The notes under the pieces are model-generated. The model worked only from the letters and a program-made list of their open reading frames with translations. It searched no databases and was not told the DNA's origin. This document shows positions 8,761 to 18,278 of a stretch of DNA of 64,000 nt, piece after piece. Within the stretch, counting starts at the first letter, position 1. Each line of letters opens with the position of its first letter. The stretch is from assembly GCA_037481715.1 (NCBI GenBank), contig JBBFLD010000003.1, forward strand, positions 62,001 to 126,000. Reading direction: 5' to 3'. The position numbers and the translations under genes are program-made. This DNA comes from Rosettibacter sp037481715 (GTDB lineage: Bacteria > Bacteroidota > Ignavibacteria > Ignavibacteriales > Melioribacteraceae).

Positions 8761-9585
8761 ATGAAAACTAAATTTACTCTAATCCTGCTTTTGATTTTTC
8801 ATTTACAAATTTTCTCTCAATCGAAAATTGAAATATTTCCAGACAATTTAACAATTCAGCCATTTACAGCTAATATTCTTGAACCAAAACTTGGTTTTCA
8901 ATTTCACCTATCAAAAAATGAATTAAGGTTGGATATTGGAAATTCAATTGATGCGTTGAGAATTCAAAATGGGGATGAAACTATTTCAGTTGGTGCTGAT
9001 TTATTCACTTATACACTTCTTCGAAGTGAAAAAAATTTTCATTTCCCTGTCGATGCTGTTGATTATTTGTTCGGAATTAATTCATGCTATGTAAAAAAAA
9101 TTGATGATAGAAAATTTGGACTGCGTTTTAGATTAAGTCACATCAGTGCTCATTTTGTCGATGGACATTTTGATATAACAAACAATAAATGGCGCGATAA
9201 TCTAAACCCGCGAGTTTACAGTCGAGAATTTATTGAAATCATGCCTTTTTACTCATTTTCTAATCTAAGATTCTATGCAGGATTTACATATATTTTTCAT
9301 GTTGACCCTCAATTTATTAAAAAGGATAATTATCAAATTGGATTTGATTATTTTGGAAATGATTTTTATAAAAATATCAGACCATTTTTTGCTTATGATT
9401 TAAAAGTAATTCACATTGATAATTATTCAATTAATCATTCAATTGCAGCTGGATTAAAATTTGGAAAAACTCATGGAAAAGGATTCAGCACATATGTAAA
9501 TTATTATTCTGGAAAAAGTATTCATGGAGAATATTTTGATATTGATAAAAATTATTTTGCATTTGGAATAAATCTGGATTTATAA
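8761..9585 (+). CDS. Secreted protein, putative outer-membrane beta-barrel (DUF1207-like)
   Basis: The first 20 residues form a signal peptide ending at SQS. The remaining ~255 residues alternate hydrophobic and polar positions and are rich in Tyr, Phe, Asn and Gly, ending with AFGINLDL, an aromatic and leucine-rich strand typical of outer-membrane barrels. An early LEPKLGFQFHLSKNELRLDIG segment region resembles the opening of DUF1207 proteins, but this is recalled similarity only. It fits exactly between the GT2 gene and the site-2 protease gene, whose ATG follows its stop directly, implying coupled translation. No enzymatic motif is recognised. Confidence 0.6.
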   Translation: MKTKFTLILLLIFHLQIFSQSKIEIFPDNLTIQPFTANILEPKLGFQFHLSKNELRLDIGNSIDALRIQNGDETISVGADLFTYTLLRSEKNFHFPVDAVDYLFGINSCYVKKIDDRKFGLRFRLSHISAHFVDGHFDITNNKWRDNLNPRVYSREFIEIMPFYSFSNLRFYAGFTYIFHVDPQFIKKDNYQIGFDYFGNDFYKNIRPFFAYDLKVIHIDNYSINHSIAAGLKFGKTHGKGFSTYVNYYSGKSIHGEYFDIDKNYFAFGINLDL

Positions 9586-10578
9586 ATGGAAGATGATTTT
9601 ACAGAAATACGGGATTATTATCAGCCTCAGGAAAAAAAGAATTCATATTTAATTCATGTAATTCTTTTAATAATTACTTTTATAACTACTATTATTGCAG
9701 GCTTGGAATGGACAACTGGTAAAATTGGTCCATATGAATTCAGCGATTTAAAACATGGTTTGCCCTATGCAGTATCAATCATATTTATTTTAGCAAGCCA
9801 TGAATTTGGTCATTACTTTGCTGCAAAGTATCATAAAGTGAAAGCAACACTTCCTTACTTTATTCCTTTCCCGCCTATTCCTGGATTCTTTAACTTCGGA
9901 ACTATGGGTGCAGTAATTAAAACAAAATCAGTTACTCCAAACAACAAAGCTATGTTCGACATTGGCGTGGCTGGACCAATTTCCGGTTTTATTGCATGTT
10001 TGATTGTTCTGATTTACGGATTCACTCATCTTCCTCCTGTAGATTATATTCTAACAATTCATCCAGATTACTTTTCACCTGATTATGGAAAAGATGCCGT
10101 CAATCTTGAATTTGGAAGCACTCTAATTTTCGAACTGCTGAAAAATTTATTTGCTAAACCCAATGATTTCATTCCGCCAATGTCCGAAGTTTACCATTAT
10201 CCATATTTATGTGTTGGATGGTTTGGTCTATTTGTTACTGCAATGAATCTTATTCCAGTTGGACAATTAGACGGTGGTCATATTATTTATTCAATGTTTG
10301 GAGAAAAAATTCATGAAGCAATTGCAAGTATTTCAATGATAATATTAATGATACTTGGCGCTGGAGGAATTTTAAGCAGCTTTCTTGGATTTCATTTTGA
10401 ATTTGGATGGAGCGGCTGGTTATTCTGGGCTTTAATTTTATATTTTTTCATAAAAGTCAAACACCCGCCTGTTCCATATTTCGAAAAGCTTGATAAAAAA
10501 AGAATGATACTTGGTTATATTGCAATTGCAATTTTTATCTTATCATTTTCTCCAACACCATTTATTATTTCACTATGA
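9586..10578 (+). CDS. Site-2 protease family zinc metalloprotease (M50)
   Basis: An intramembrane or membrane-bound protease that cleaves membrane substrates, often anti-sigma factors, or processes membrane proteins. The zinc motif HEFGHYFAAK lies in a transmembrane helix around residue 68. The third ligand region is NLIPVGQLDGGH around residue 226. Six or more hydrophobic helices are visible, and the loop around TMGAVIKTKSVTPNNKA is typical of the S2P group close to plant EGY proteins. There is no PDZ domain. Its ATG follows the previous stop with no spacer. The substrate is unknown, and no sigma or anti-sigma pair is adjacent. Confidence 0.9.
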   Translation: MEDDFTEIRDYYQPQEKKNSYLIHVILLIITFITTIIAGLEWTTGKIGPYEFSDLKHGLPYAVSIIFILASHEFGHYFAAKYHKVKATLPYFIPFPPIPGFFNFGTMGAVIKTKSVTPNNKAMFDIGVAGPISGFIACLIVLIYGFTHLPPVDYILTIHPDYFSPDYGKDAVNLEFGSTLIFELLKNLFAKPNDFIPPMSEVYHYPYLCVGWFGLFVTAMNLIPVGQLDGGHIIYSMFGEKIHEAIASISMIILMILGAGGILSSFLGFHFEFGWSGWLFWALILYFFIKVKHPPVPYFEKLDKKRMILGYIAIAIFILSFSPTPFIISL

Positions 10579-10760
10579 TAACCTTGACATTAACACTTTG
10601 CTTTGTCTAAATTTGTTTTAACAATAAAGGAAAAATTATAGAAAAGATTGCTACGATTAAATTAATGGATAAAACAAATATTAAAGGCAAGTTTTCTATG
10701 ATTTTTCCTTTATCATTTCTTTTTAGAATATCTCTCCTAAAAATCAATAAAGTTTTTTTT

Positions 10761-11573
10761 GTGAAGTATTTCATACGATTATCAGTAATTACACTGTTAT
10801 TTTTCTCTGGCTGTGATAAAATTCCTGATAATGCAGTTGAACAAAATTTAATGTATACAACTGCAAAAATTATTCAAGCACCAGATGACTTCAGATACTC
10901 GAATTCAGATTCTTCTTTTGTCACATCAATTAAATTAAGCAGCACAGATTTAATTGAGAATGTATGGCTTAGTGTAAAATACTATGATGGTTCTTCTACA
11001 ATTCATCAACAAATATTTATGTCAGATGAAGGAGATTCTTTCTTGACAGGTGATGAAACCAGAGGAGATAAAATTTACTCTGCATTTATTACAATGAGTA
11101 AAAAATTTCCAAGCGGTAAATATGCTATTGAATATTTTGCTCAATACAAAAATCAGGAAAGTTCATTAAAATTAGCTGTTCATTATTTTAATTACATTAA
11201 TTCACAAATCAATTTACCGCCATCAATTAAAGAGGCTATTGTTCCATCAACAGCAACTTATGAACAGAAAATTACCTTGATTGTAAAAGTCAACGACCCA
11301 AATGGACTTAAAGATATTTCTTCTGTTTATTATGAATTATACAAGCCTGATGGAAGCAAAACTGTTAATAGTCAAGGAATATCACAATTTCCATTGTTTG
11401 ATGACGGAAACACATCATCAAATGGAGATGCAACAGCAAATGATGGCACTTATTCAGTATTTCTTACTTTCCCTGCAGGTCAGCCCTCAGGTCAATGGAG
11501 ATTTGAATTTTATGCCAAAGATAAAGGCGGCTTAGTAAGTGAAAAATTTGTTCATTTCTTAACATTAAAATAA
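10761..11573 (+). CDS. Secreted lipoprotein with Ig-like/choice-of-anchor-type domains
   Basis: The frame is open from an ATG at 10665, but that start would put a long Lys-rich segment ahead of the signal. A GTG at 10761 gives MKYFIRLSVITLLFFSGC, a textbook lipoprotein signal with Cys at residue 18, so I choose it, although no good ribosome site is visible. The mature ~250 residues hold two Ig-like units of the type KLSSTDLIENVWLSV and VPSTATYEQKITLIVKVND, each followed by a DGD/GDATANDGTYS-style turn. Such units are common in Bacteroidota surface proteins. It is followed after 19 bases by a type IX-type surface protein and two PorV-like barrels, so a role at the cell surface is likely. Confidence 0.65.
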   Translation: MKYFIRLSVITLLFFSGCDKIPDNAVEQNLMYTTAKIIQAPDDFRYSNSDSSFVTSIKLSSTDLIENVWLSVKYYDGSSTIHQQIFMSDEGDSFLTGDETRGDKIYSAFITMSKKFPSGKYAIEYFAQYKNQESSLKLAVHYFNYINSQINLPPSIKEAIVPSTATYEQKITLIVKVNDPNGLKDISSVYYELYKPDGSKTVNSQGISQFPLFDDGNTSSNGDATANDGTYSVFLTFPAGQPSGQWRFEFYAKDKGGLVSEKFVHFLTLK

Positions 11574-11592
11574 AATTGTCTAAGAGAATTAA

Positions 11593-13164
11593 ATGAAAAA
11601 GTTATTCTTTGTTTTTCTATTCTTAATTTTTGCATCAAATATTTTTTCACAAAAATTACCTAAAAATTATTTAATAGATAATTCAGAAGTGGATGATTTA
11701 CATGCAAGCAATTCAATTGAAAAAATTTTATTTGTGGGTGATACATTATGGCTTGCAACATCAAAAGGTTTGAGTAAATCAACCGACTATGGGAATTCAT
11801 GGATTAATTTTTATCGCACTAAAGATTTTGGTGAAGATGGAATTTCTGCAATAGGTTATTATGATGGAACTATCTGGGCTGCTACATGGAAAATGGAATC
11901 AATTGCAGGTTCAAATATTCCTACAGGAACAGGACTTCATTATTCAACTGATTTCGGAAAAACCTGGACTAACATAAAACAACCTGTCGATGACCCTGGC
12001 GATTCAATCATCATATATGGAATTAATAAAATCCGTGCATTGCCAGTAACAGTTCCTCAACAAAATTTTGTTTATGATATTGCATTTACAAAAAACACAA
12101 TTTGGATTGTCTGCTTTGCAGGCGGATTAAGAAAATCAACCGACATGGGAAAGACATGGCAGCGTGTGGTTCTTCCTCCAGATAATCTTGATTCTATAAA
12201 ACCTACTGATACATTAAAATTTTCTTTGCAACCTGTAGCAGGTAAGTTTGGAAAAGAATCTTATTTGAATCATCGAGCATTTTCACTGCTTGCAGTTGAT
12301 GATTCAACAATTTATGTAGGCACAGCAGGAGGGATTAATAAAAGCACAGATGGCGGAATTAGCTGGGTAAAATTTAATCATACAAATCAATCAAATCCCA
12401 TCAGCGGAAATTTTATACTTTCACTTCAGCACAATAAATTTGATAATTCTATTTGGGCTGCAACATGGAAAGCAGAAGGCATTGATGAATATTATGCCCT
12501 TAGCGTTACTTACGACGGCGGAAATTCATGGCAAACTTTTTTAACAGATGAAAAAATTCTTGATATTGATTTTAAATATTATGGCAGCAATAATTTCACA
12601 CATTCAGATATCTTTGCAGCAACCGAGAATGGTCTCTTTCGATCCAATAATAATGGAAAATCATGGATATCAGTTCAAGAAATTGTAGACAGCAAAACTA
12701 AAATTCCAATCAATATAAAAAAACAAAGATTCAGAGCTGTAAAAGTTAAGCAAAGAGAAAATGCAGCAGATATTTGGATTGGGACATTAGATGGTTTAGC
12801 AAAATTTACTGATACCAACAGCAGCTGGGATGGTGAGTGGAAAGTTTTTCTATCATCAAAAAAATTAAACAGTTCAAATGAATCTTATGCCTTCCCTAAT
12901 CCATTTTCTCCTGATGATGAAGTTGTAAGAATCAAATATAAAATTGAAAAAAGTTCTAATGTAACAATCAGGATTTTTGATTTTGGAATGAATCTGGTTA
13001 GAACAATAATTCAAAATGCTTATAGAAATTCTGCAGGTGAACAAATTGAATTCTGGGACGGCAAAGATGAAAGCGGAAGAATTGTTCCAAATGGTGTTTA
13101 TTTCTATCGAATTGATATTGATTCGAATGAACCTCTGTTTGGTAAAATTATTGTATTAATGTAA
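11593..13164 (+). CDS. Secreted beta-propeller (BNR-like) protein with C-terminal FlgD-like/type IX sorting domain
   Basis: A 523-residue secreted protein with a signal peptide ending at IFSQ. Repeated Asp-box-like strands (STDYGNSWINF, STDFGKTWTNI, STDMGKTWQRV, STDGGISWVKF, TYDGGNSWQTF, NNNGKSWISV) indicate a sialidase/BNR-like beta-propeller with at least six blades. From about residue 430, YAFPNPFSPDDE and a WDGKDESGRIVPNGVYFYRI block form an FlgD-like Ig domain of the kind that ends many type IX secretion cargo proteins. Its ligand or enzymatic activity is unknown; catalytic residues of true sialidases were not identified. The two PorV/PorQ-family genes immediately downstream support secretion by this route. 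Confidence 0.8.
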   Translation: MKKLFFVFLFLIFASNIFSQKLPKNYLIDNSEVDDLHASNSIEKILFVGDTLWLATSKGLSKSTDYGNSWINFYRTKDFGEDGISAIGYYDGTIWAATWKMESIAGSNIPTGTGLHYSTDFGKTWTNIKQPVDDPGDSIIIYGINKIRALPVTVPQQNFVYDIAFTKNTIWIVCFAGGLRKSTDMGKTWQRVVLPPDNLDSIKPTDTLKFSLQPVAGKFGKESYLNHRAFSLLAVDDSTIYVGTAGGINKSTDGGISWVKFNHTNQSNPISGNFILSLQHNKFDNSIWAATWKAEGIDEYYALSVTYDGGNSWQTFLTDEKILDIDFKYYGSNNFTHSDIFAATENGLFRSNNNGKSWISVQEIVDSKTKIPINIKKQRFRAVKVKQRENAADIWIGTLDGLAKFTDTNSSWDGEWKVFLSSKKLNSSNESYAFPNPFSPDDEVVRIKYKIEKSSNVTIRIFDFGMNLVRTIIQNAYRNSAGEQIEFWDGKDESGRIVPNGVYFYRIDIDSNEPLFGKIIVLM

Positions 13165-13182
13165 AAACAAATTGCATAGAAT

Positions 13183-14172
13183 ATGTTGAAAAAAATATTA
13201 TTAATTATAGTAATTGCTGCATCGGTTATAAAACCACAAATACAGTATTCACCAATTAACAGCATGCCCGGCTCGTTCAGCAGAATGGGATTTGGTGCAA
13301 GAGGAATGGGAATGGGTAATGCACTTTCTGCAGTTAAGGATGGAAATCTGGTTTCATATTACAATCCTGCTCTTTCTGCATTTCAGGAAGGTAATGTTTT
13401 TCAAACTTCATATTCATTTCTTTCACTCGACAGAACATTAAGCTTTATTAACTTTACAAGAAAATTTGAATTCAAAAAAGACTCAAACTCAAAACAAATA
13501 AAATCTGTTGCTGGCATAAGTTCGGGTTTCATTTTAGCTGGAGTATCAAACATTGATTTGCGTGACAATGAAGGTGAAATCTTTGATAACATATCAACAC
13601 TGGAAACACAATTTTTTATTTCTCTTTCAAATCGTTTTTCAGATAAATTTGCTTTAGGGATTGCATTCAAATTTTATTACTATAAGCTTTATAACAATAT
13701 TACATCAACAGCTCTGGGAATGGATGCAGGAGCTTTGTATTCATTTAATGAGAATCTTTCTTTATCACTAGTAATTTCCGATTTGAACAGTGCTTACAAA
13801 TGGGATACTGGAAGTATTTACGGTCAGAACGGCAACACAACAGTAAATAAATTTCCACTGCTTAAAAAAATTGGTATTGCATATAAATTTACCAACCCAA
13901 AACTAATTGCAGCTATTGAACTCGAAAGCAGCAATGCAAAAACAAATTATTTAAGAAGCGGAATTGAATACAATATTTATCAAGACTTTTTTATTCGCAG
14001 CGGAATTGACAGATTTAATTTATCTAACACAGAAAATCCAGTTAGACCTTCTTTTGGTTTTTCATATTTTTACAAAATGAAATCTATAAAATTTGGCATT
14101 GACTATGCATTCGTAATTGAACCTTATTCATCAAATGACCAACACATTATTGGAATTAACATTAACTTTTAA
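13183..14172 (+). CDS. PorV/PorQ-family outer-membrane protein
   Basis: A 329-residue outer-membrane barrel of the FadL-like PorV/PorQ (UPF0164) group, which in type IX secretion shuttles cargo or the attachment complex. The diagnostic N-terminus reads FSRMGFGARGMGMGNALSAV followed by YNPALSAF. Strands of alternating hydrophobic residues run to the C-terminal IIGININF. The signal peptide is short (VIKPQ). It lies 18 bases after the beta-propeller gene and 5 bases before a second member of the family, so all are likely one transcript. It may be a dedicated partner of the upstream surface protein rather than the core PorV. Confidence 0.85.
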   Translation: MLKKILLIIVIAASVIKPQIQYSPINSMPGSFSRMGFGARGMGMGNALSAVKDGNLVSYYNPALSAFQEGNVFQTSYSFLSLDRTLSFINFTRKFEFKKDSNSKQIKSVAGISSGFILAGVSNIDLRDNEGEIFDNISTLETQFFISLSNRFSDKFALGIAFKFYYYKLYNNITSTALGMDAGALYSFNENLSLSLVISDLNSAYKWDTGSIYGQNGNTTVNKFPLLKKIGIAYKFTNPKLIAAIELESSNAKTNYLRSGIEYNIYQDFFIRSGIDRFNLSNTENPVRPSFGFSYFYKMKSIKFGIDYAFVIEPYSSNDQHIIGININF

Positions 14173-14177
14173 TCACT

Positions 14178-15074
14178 ATGAAAAAAATAATTATTTTAAT
14201 ACTTATCAGCTCATTAATAATTAATGCACAAAATATAAAAACAGGATTATCTTTTCTGAAACTTGGTGCAGGGGCAAGAAACATTTCAATGGGCGATTTT
14301 GGTTCTCTATCTACAGGAGATTTGAATAGTGGAATTTATAACCCTTCTGTTATCGCATTAAATCCAAAAACTCAATTATCATTTTCTCATAATACTTTTT
14401 TCAGAGATTTGAATTCAGAATTTTTTTCTGGAAGTTTTTTGATTCTTAACATTCCATTCATGATTGCAGTTAACACAACAACAATTTCTGATATTGAAGT
14501 AAGAACCAGACCGGGAGAAGCTGAATCAAAATTTGATGCTCATTACTTTTATGGAAATCTTTCTGCTGCTTATGAATTATATGATAATTTGTTTGCAGGC
14601 GCATCAATAAAATATATTTATGAAAATCTTTTTTCTGATGATGCGAACGGCTATGCTCTCGATTTTGGAATTAGTTATAAAAATATATTTAAGAATTTGA
14701 CAATTGGTGCATCATTAAGAAATATCGGCTCAATGAAACAGCTTCGAGCAGAGGCAACTACATTACCAAAAGATTTTAGAGCTGGTGCTAATTACAATTT
14801 TGATTTGCCAGATTATAAATTGAATTTTAGCCTTGCAGCAGGTTATCAGAATTATATTGATGATAAAATTTCTCATTTCCATTTTGGAATAGAAATTTTT
14901 TACTACAACATGTTTGCATTAAGAGGCGGATATATCACAGGTTACGATTCAAAAAACATTACAGCTGGATTTGGAATTATTTTTAGTGGAATTAATTTAG
15001 ATTATGCATATGTTCCATATAAATATTCACTTGGTGATTCGCATATTATTTCATTCACATATACATTTAATTAA
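14178..15074 (+). CDS. PorV/PorQ-family outer-membrane protein (second copy)
   Basis: A 298-residue relative of the preceding gene product: signal peptide ending near NAQ, then SFLKLGAGARNISMGDFGSL and a YNPSVIALNP turn, the family hallmark. A repeated GASIKYIYENL strand pattern and a C-terminal HIISFTYTFN fit an outer-membrane barrel. The two copies differ clearly in sequence, so this is not a recent duplication. The acyltransferase gene begins three bases after its stop. Its specific cargo is unknown. Confidence 0.83.
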   Translation: MKKIIILILISSLIINAQNIKTGLSFLKLGAGARNISMGDFGSLSTGDLNSGIYNPSVIALNPKTQLSFSHNTFFRDLNSEFFSGSFLILNIPFMIAVNTTTISDIEVRTRPGEAESKFDAHYFYGNLSAAYELYDNLFAGASIKYIYENLFSDDANGYALDFGISYKNIFKNLTIGASLRNIGSMKQLRAEATTLPKDFRAGANYNFDLPDYKLNFSLAAGYQNYIDDKISHFHFGIEIFYYNMFALRGGYITGYDSKNITAGFGIIFSGINLDYAYVPYKYSLGDSHIISFTYTFN

Positions 15075-15076
15075 AA

Positions 15077-16036
15077 ATGGAAATTATCAGATACACAGAA
15101 GAGTGGAAAGAAAAGTGGGACAAATTCGTTCTCGAATCAAATAATGGAACAATGTTCCATCTTCAAAGATTTTTGGATTATCATACCCCAGGCAAATTCA
15201 AATTCGACCACTTAATCTTTCTCGAAAAAGGTAATATTGTTGCGGTTCTTCCAGGTTCAATTAACAATGGAATGTTTGAATCACCTATTGGTGCAAGCTA
15301 TGGTTCAATTGTTACAAAAGATATCACTTTTGCTAAAGCTATGGAAATTGTATCTACACTGCTTGATTATGGCAGAAAAAATGGAATCAAAGAATTTATG
15401 CTTACTGCAGCACCAATGATTTATGAACAATATCCAAATCAAAGTCTTGACTTCGCTATGCTCTGGCAAGGATTCAAATATAAACTTCATTATATTTCGA
15501 GTGCAATTAAACTTGATAAAGATAGAGATATACTCGAAAGATTTTCTCCAACCGTAAGAAGAAACATTCGAAAAACTTTCAGAGATTTCAAATTGCGTGT
15601 TGAAGTAAATGAAAGATATGATGAATTTTATCCAATACTTCTTAAAAACAAAGCTCGTCATAATGTAAAACCAACTCACACTTACGAAGACCTACTTCGA
15701 TTAAAAGAACTTCTTCCTGATAGATTGAAATTATTTATGGTATATTATCAGGATACACCTATTGCTGGTTCACTAATGTTTTATCCAAATCAATATGTTG
15801 CACTTTGTTTTTATAACATGCTTCTTTATGAATACGCAGAATATAAGCCTATTCAAAGAGTAATGTATGAAGTTGTTAAAGATTCTACAGAAAGAGGATT
15901 TCGTTATGTTGACATTGGAGTGTCTCAAGATACAAAAGCAGAAAATCCAATGACTCCAAGTATGAGCTTGATTGAGTTCAAAGAAAAATTTGATGCAAAA
16001 ACAATTATGAGAAATACTCTCTATATAAAATTATAA
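15077..16036 (+). CDS. GNAT-type/FemAB-like acyltransferase
   Basis: A 319-residue cytoplasmic protein with the split acyltransferase architecture of FemX/BioF2-like enzymes: GTMFHLQRFLDYH near the N-terminus, a basic SPTVRRNIRKTF segment around residue 160, and a C-terminal GNAT half with AGSLMFYPNQYVALCFYNM and GFRYVDIGVSQ. Such enzymes transfer acyl or aminoacyl groups to sugars or peptidoglycan precursors and often sit in surface polysaccharide clusters. Here two glycosyltransferase genes follow within 11 and 46 bases, supporting a role in glycan modification. The substrate is not predictable. Confidence 0.75.
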   Translation: MEIIRYTEEWKEKWDKFVLESNNGTMFHLQRFLDYHTPGKFKFDHLIFLEKGNIVAVLPGSINNGMFESPIGASYGSIVTKDITFAKAMEIVSTLLDYGRKNGIKEFMLTAAPMIYEQYPNQSLDFAMLWQGFKYKLHYISSAIKLDKDRDILERFSPTVRRNIRKTFRDFKLRVEVNERYDEFYPILLKNKARHNVKPTHTYEDLLRLKELLPDRLKLFMVYYQDTPIAGSLMFYPNQYVALCFYNMLLYEYAEYKPIQRVMYEVVKDSTERGFRYVDIGVSQDTKAENPMTPSMSLIEFKEKFDAKTIMRNTLYIKL

Positions 16037-16047
16037 AATTGCAATCA

Positions 16048-17169
16048 ATGCACACTAAAAAGATTTGCATAGCTTTTCTTGGAAATGCTTTCAATGATTC
16101 AAGAATTACAAATCTTACAAACTCACTTAAAGAAGATGGATGTAAAGTTTCAGTAATATCTTTTGATTGGTTTATAAAAAAACAAAATATTATTTCTGAT
16201 GAAATCAAAGTCTTCAAACTTAATAAAGGCAGGTTTTCAGTTTTTTTCTATATTCATTTTGCATTCATATTAGTAAGAGAATTAATAAAATCAAACGCAG
16301 ATATTTATTTTGCAGAAGATTTTTATACACTTCCGTTTGTAGCTGTAATTGCAAAACTCAAAAATGGAAAGGTTTATTATAACAGCAGAGAACTTTATGC
16401 ATATATTGGCGGATTAAGAAATCGTCCTTTCATTCAAGCAATCATAAGATTAATTGAAAAATATTTTATTAAAAAAGTTGACCTTGTTTTAACAACAGGC
16501 GAAATGGATTCAAAATTTCTTGAAGATTATTACAAAATCAAAAACACGCTTGTTATAAGAAATATCCCTCTTTATCAAAAACCGGAAAATATTTTTGACT
16601 TCAGAAAAAAATATAACATCCCGAAAAATTCATTAATTCTTTTGTATCAAGGAGTTTTGCTTGAAGGAAGAGGAATTCCCATAATTATAAAATCATTAAG
16701 AGAATTGCCTGATACATATTTTATTTTGCTTGGCGAAGGCGAGCAAAAAAATAATTTCATTAAACTTGCTGAACAACTTAATGTAAATGAAAGAGTAATT
16801 TTCGCAGGAGTTTATGAACAGAATGAATTAATTAATTACACTGCTGGTGCAGATATTGGACTGGCAATAATTGAAAACATAAGCATCAGTTACTATCACG
16901 CTTTACCAAATAAACTTTTTGAATATATTATGGCAGGCTTGCCTGTAATAGTAAGCAACTTACCTCAAATGAAAAATATTGTTGAAACATACAAAGTAGG
17001 TGAAGTAGTTGACATAGATAAAGGAGAATCAATTGTACCGATAATAATGAAGTGGAAAAATAATCCCAAGCTTATAGATGAATTCAGAAAAAACTGTTTT
17101 AATGCTGCTAAAGAATTAAACTGGCAGGAAGAATATAAACGTGTAAAAAATGTGCTTCTGAATTTTTAA
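16048..17169 (+). CDS. Family 4-like (GT-B) glycosyltransferase
   Basis: A 373-residue retaining glycosyltransferase. A TTG at 16039 extends the frame by three codons, but the ATG at 16048 is chosen as the natural start. The N-terminal half begins KKICIAFLGNAFNDSRI. The C-terminal donor domain shows ILLYQGVLLEGRGIPIII, FILLGEGEQKNNF, VIFAGVYEQNEL and the Glu-rich ALPNKLFEYIMAGLPVI block, equivalent to the EX7E region. It most likely transfers a sugar from a nucleotide donor in surface glycan or lipopolysaccharide assembly, together with the heptosyltransferase-like gene that follows. Confidence 0.88.
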   Translation: MHTKKICIAFLGNAFNDSRITNLTNSLKEDGCKVSVISFDWFIKKQNIISDEIKVFKLNKGRFSVFFYIHFAFILVRELIKSNADIYFAEDFYTLPFVAVIAKLKNGKVYYNSRELYAYIGGLRNRPFIQAIIRLIEKYFIKKVDLVLTTGEMDSKFLEDYYKIKNTLVIRNIPLYQKPENIFDFRKKYNIPKNSLILLYQGVLLEGRGIPIIIKSLRELPDTYFILLGEGEQKNNFIKLAEQLNVNERVIFAGVYEQNELINYTAGADIGLAIIENISISYYHALPNKLFEYIMAGLPVIVSNLPQMKNIVETYKVGEVVDIDKGESIVPIIMKWKNNPKLIDEFRKNCFNAAKELNWQEEYKRVKNVLLNF

Positions 17170-17215
17170 TTCTAATTCAAAATTGATTTTAAGAACATTA
17201 ATCATTCTTATTAAA

Positions 17216-18232
17216 ATGAAAAAGCAAAAAAGAGTATTAATAGTAAGACCTGATAGAATTGGAGATGTTATTTTATCCACACCAATTCCGAGGGAAATAA
17301 AAAAAACTTATCCTGATAGTTTTGTAGCTGTGATGCTGAAAAAATATACTGCTGATATTTACACCCACAATTCTTATGTCGACAAAATAATTTTAATTGA
17401 TGATTATGATGATGGTTCAATCGAAACATTCTGGAAAAAAGTTGATGAGATAAGAAGCTATAAGTTTACTCATGCTTTAATGCTTCTTCCCAAAGAAAGA
17501 ATTAATTACATGTTATTTTTTGCAGGAATTCCTTATCGTGTTGGTGTTGGTCATAAATTTTATCAGTTCATAACTTTTACACATTATGTCTCGAGGAATA
17601 AATACATTCCATTACGTCATGAAGCAGATTACTGCATGGATTTAGCAAGAAAAATTGGAATACAAACAAACAATCTTGAACCAGAAATTTTTTTAAGTGA
17701 AGAAGAAAATAAAATTAAAAATGAATTAAGAAATAAATTCTTAAATGGAAAGAGATATTTAATAGGAATACACTCAACAAGCGGAAATTCTGCTCCAAAC
17801 TGGACAATTCAGAGTTACAGAAAACTAATCGAAATATTAAATCAGGAAAATGAATTTCAAATTGCTGTAACTGACAACAATCCACCGAATGAACTAATCA
17901 ACATTGAAGGAGTGATCTATCCAAACATTAATAAAACTCTCAGACAATCAATTATAAACTTTGCAGCACTCGATGTGCTGATTTCATCCAGCACGGGACC
18001 AATGCATATTTGTGCAGCATTAAAAGTAAAAACTATTTCAATGTTTTGTCCATTAACTGCATGTTCACCAGATCTTTGGGGACCGCTTGGCAATCAAAAC
18101 AAAATTATAATGCCGAGTAATGATTACTGCAGTAAAGTTTGTCCAGGAAATCCTAAAGTATGTACTTTTGAAGGAAAAAATGGAATTGATGCAGAAAGTG
18201 TTTTTCAATCCATTTTTAATTTATTAAAATGA
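17216..18232 (+). CDS. Family 9 glycosyltransferase (ADP-heptose:LPS heptosyltransferase-like)
   Basis: Probable heptosyltransferase-type enzyme of the lipopolysaccharide core. The frame extends to a TTG at 17183, but the ATG at 17216 gives MKKQKRVLIVRPDRIGDVIL, with the family N-terminal motif RxDRIGD placed as usual, so it is preferred. The C-terminal donor domain has IGIHSTSGNSAPNWT, the GT9 region SSSTGPMHICAALKV, and a Cys-containing CPLTACSPDLWGPLG loop. Length (338 residues) suits the family. It ends the plus-strand envelope block and converges on the pseudo-rhodanese gene across a shared terminator. The acceptor cannot be named. Confidence 0.87.
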   Translation: MKKQKRVLIVRPDRIGDVILSTPIPREIKKTYPDSFVAVMLKKYTADIYTHNSYVDKIILIDDYDDGSIETFWKKVDEIRSYKFTHALMLLPKERINYMLFFAGIPYRVGVGHKFYQFITFTHYVSRNKYIPLRHEADYCMDLARKIGIQTNNLEPEIFLSEEENKIKNELRNKFLNGKRYLIGIHSTSGNSAPNWTIQSYRKLIEILNQENEFQIAVTDNNPPNELINIEGVIYPNINKTLRQSIINFAALDVLISSSTGPMHICAALKVKTISMFCPLTACSPDLWGPLGNQNKIIMPSNDYCSKVCPGNPKVCTFEGKNGIDAESVFQSIFNLLK

Positions 18233-18235
18233 ACT

Positions 18236-18270
18236 AAAAAAGCTGTCCTGCAAATTTTTGCAAGACAGCT
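18236..18270. terminator. Bidirectional intrinsic terminator between convergent genes
   Basis: AGCTGTC-C-TGCAA and its partner TTGCA-A-GACAGCT (18241-18270) form a long stem with one mismatch and a very small loop. Five A's at 18236-18240 provide a T-run after the hairpin on the minus strand. It lies between the stops of the family 9 glycosyltransferase gene (+) and the pseudo-rhodanese gene (-). It is best placed for the minus-strand transcript; plus-strand use is possible but lacks a strong T-run. Confidence 0.75.
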
Positions 18271-18278
18271 TTGAAGTA

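Noticed and set aside
10665..10760. Longer N-terminus of the Ig-like lipoprotein starting at ATG 10665
   Set aside because: It places about 32 unnatural residues before a perfect lipoprotein signal; the GTG at 10761 explains the signal better.
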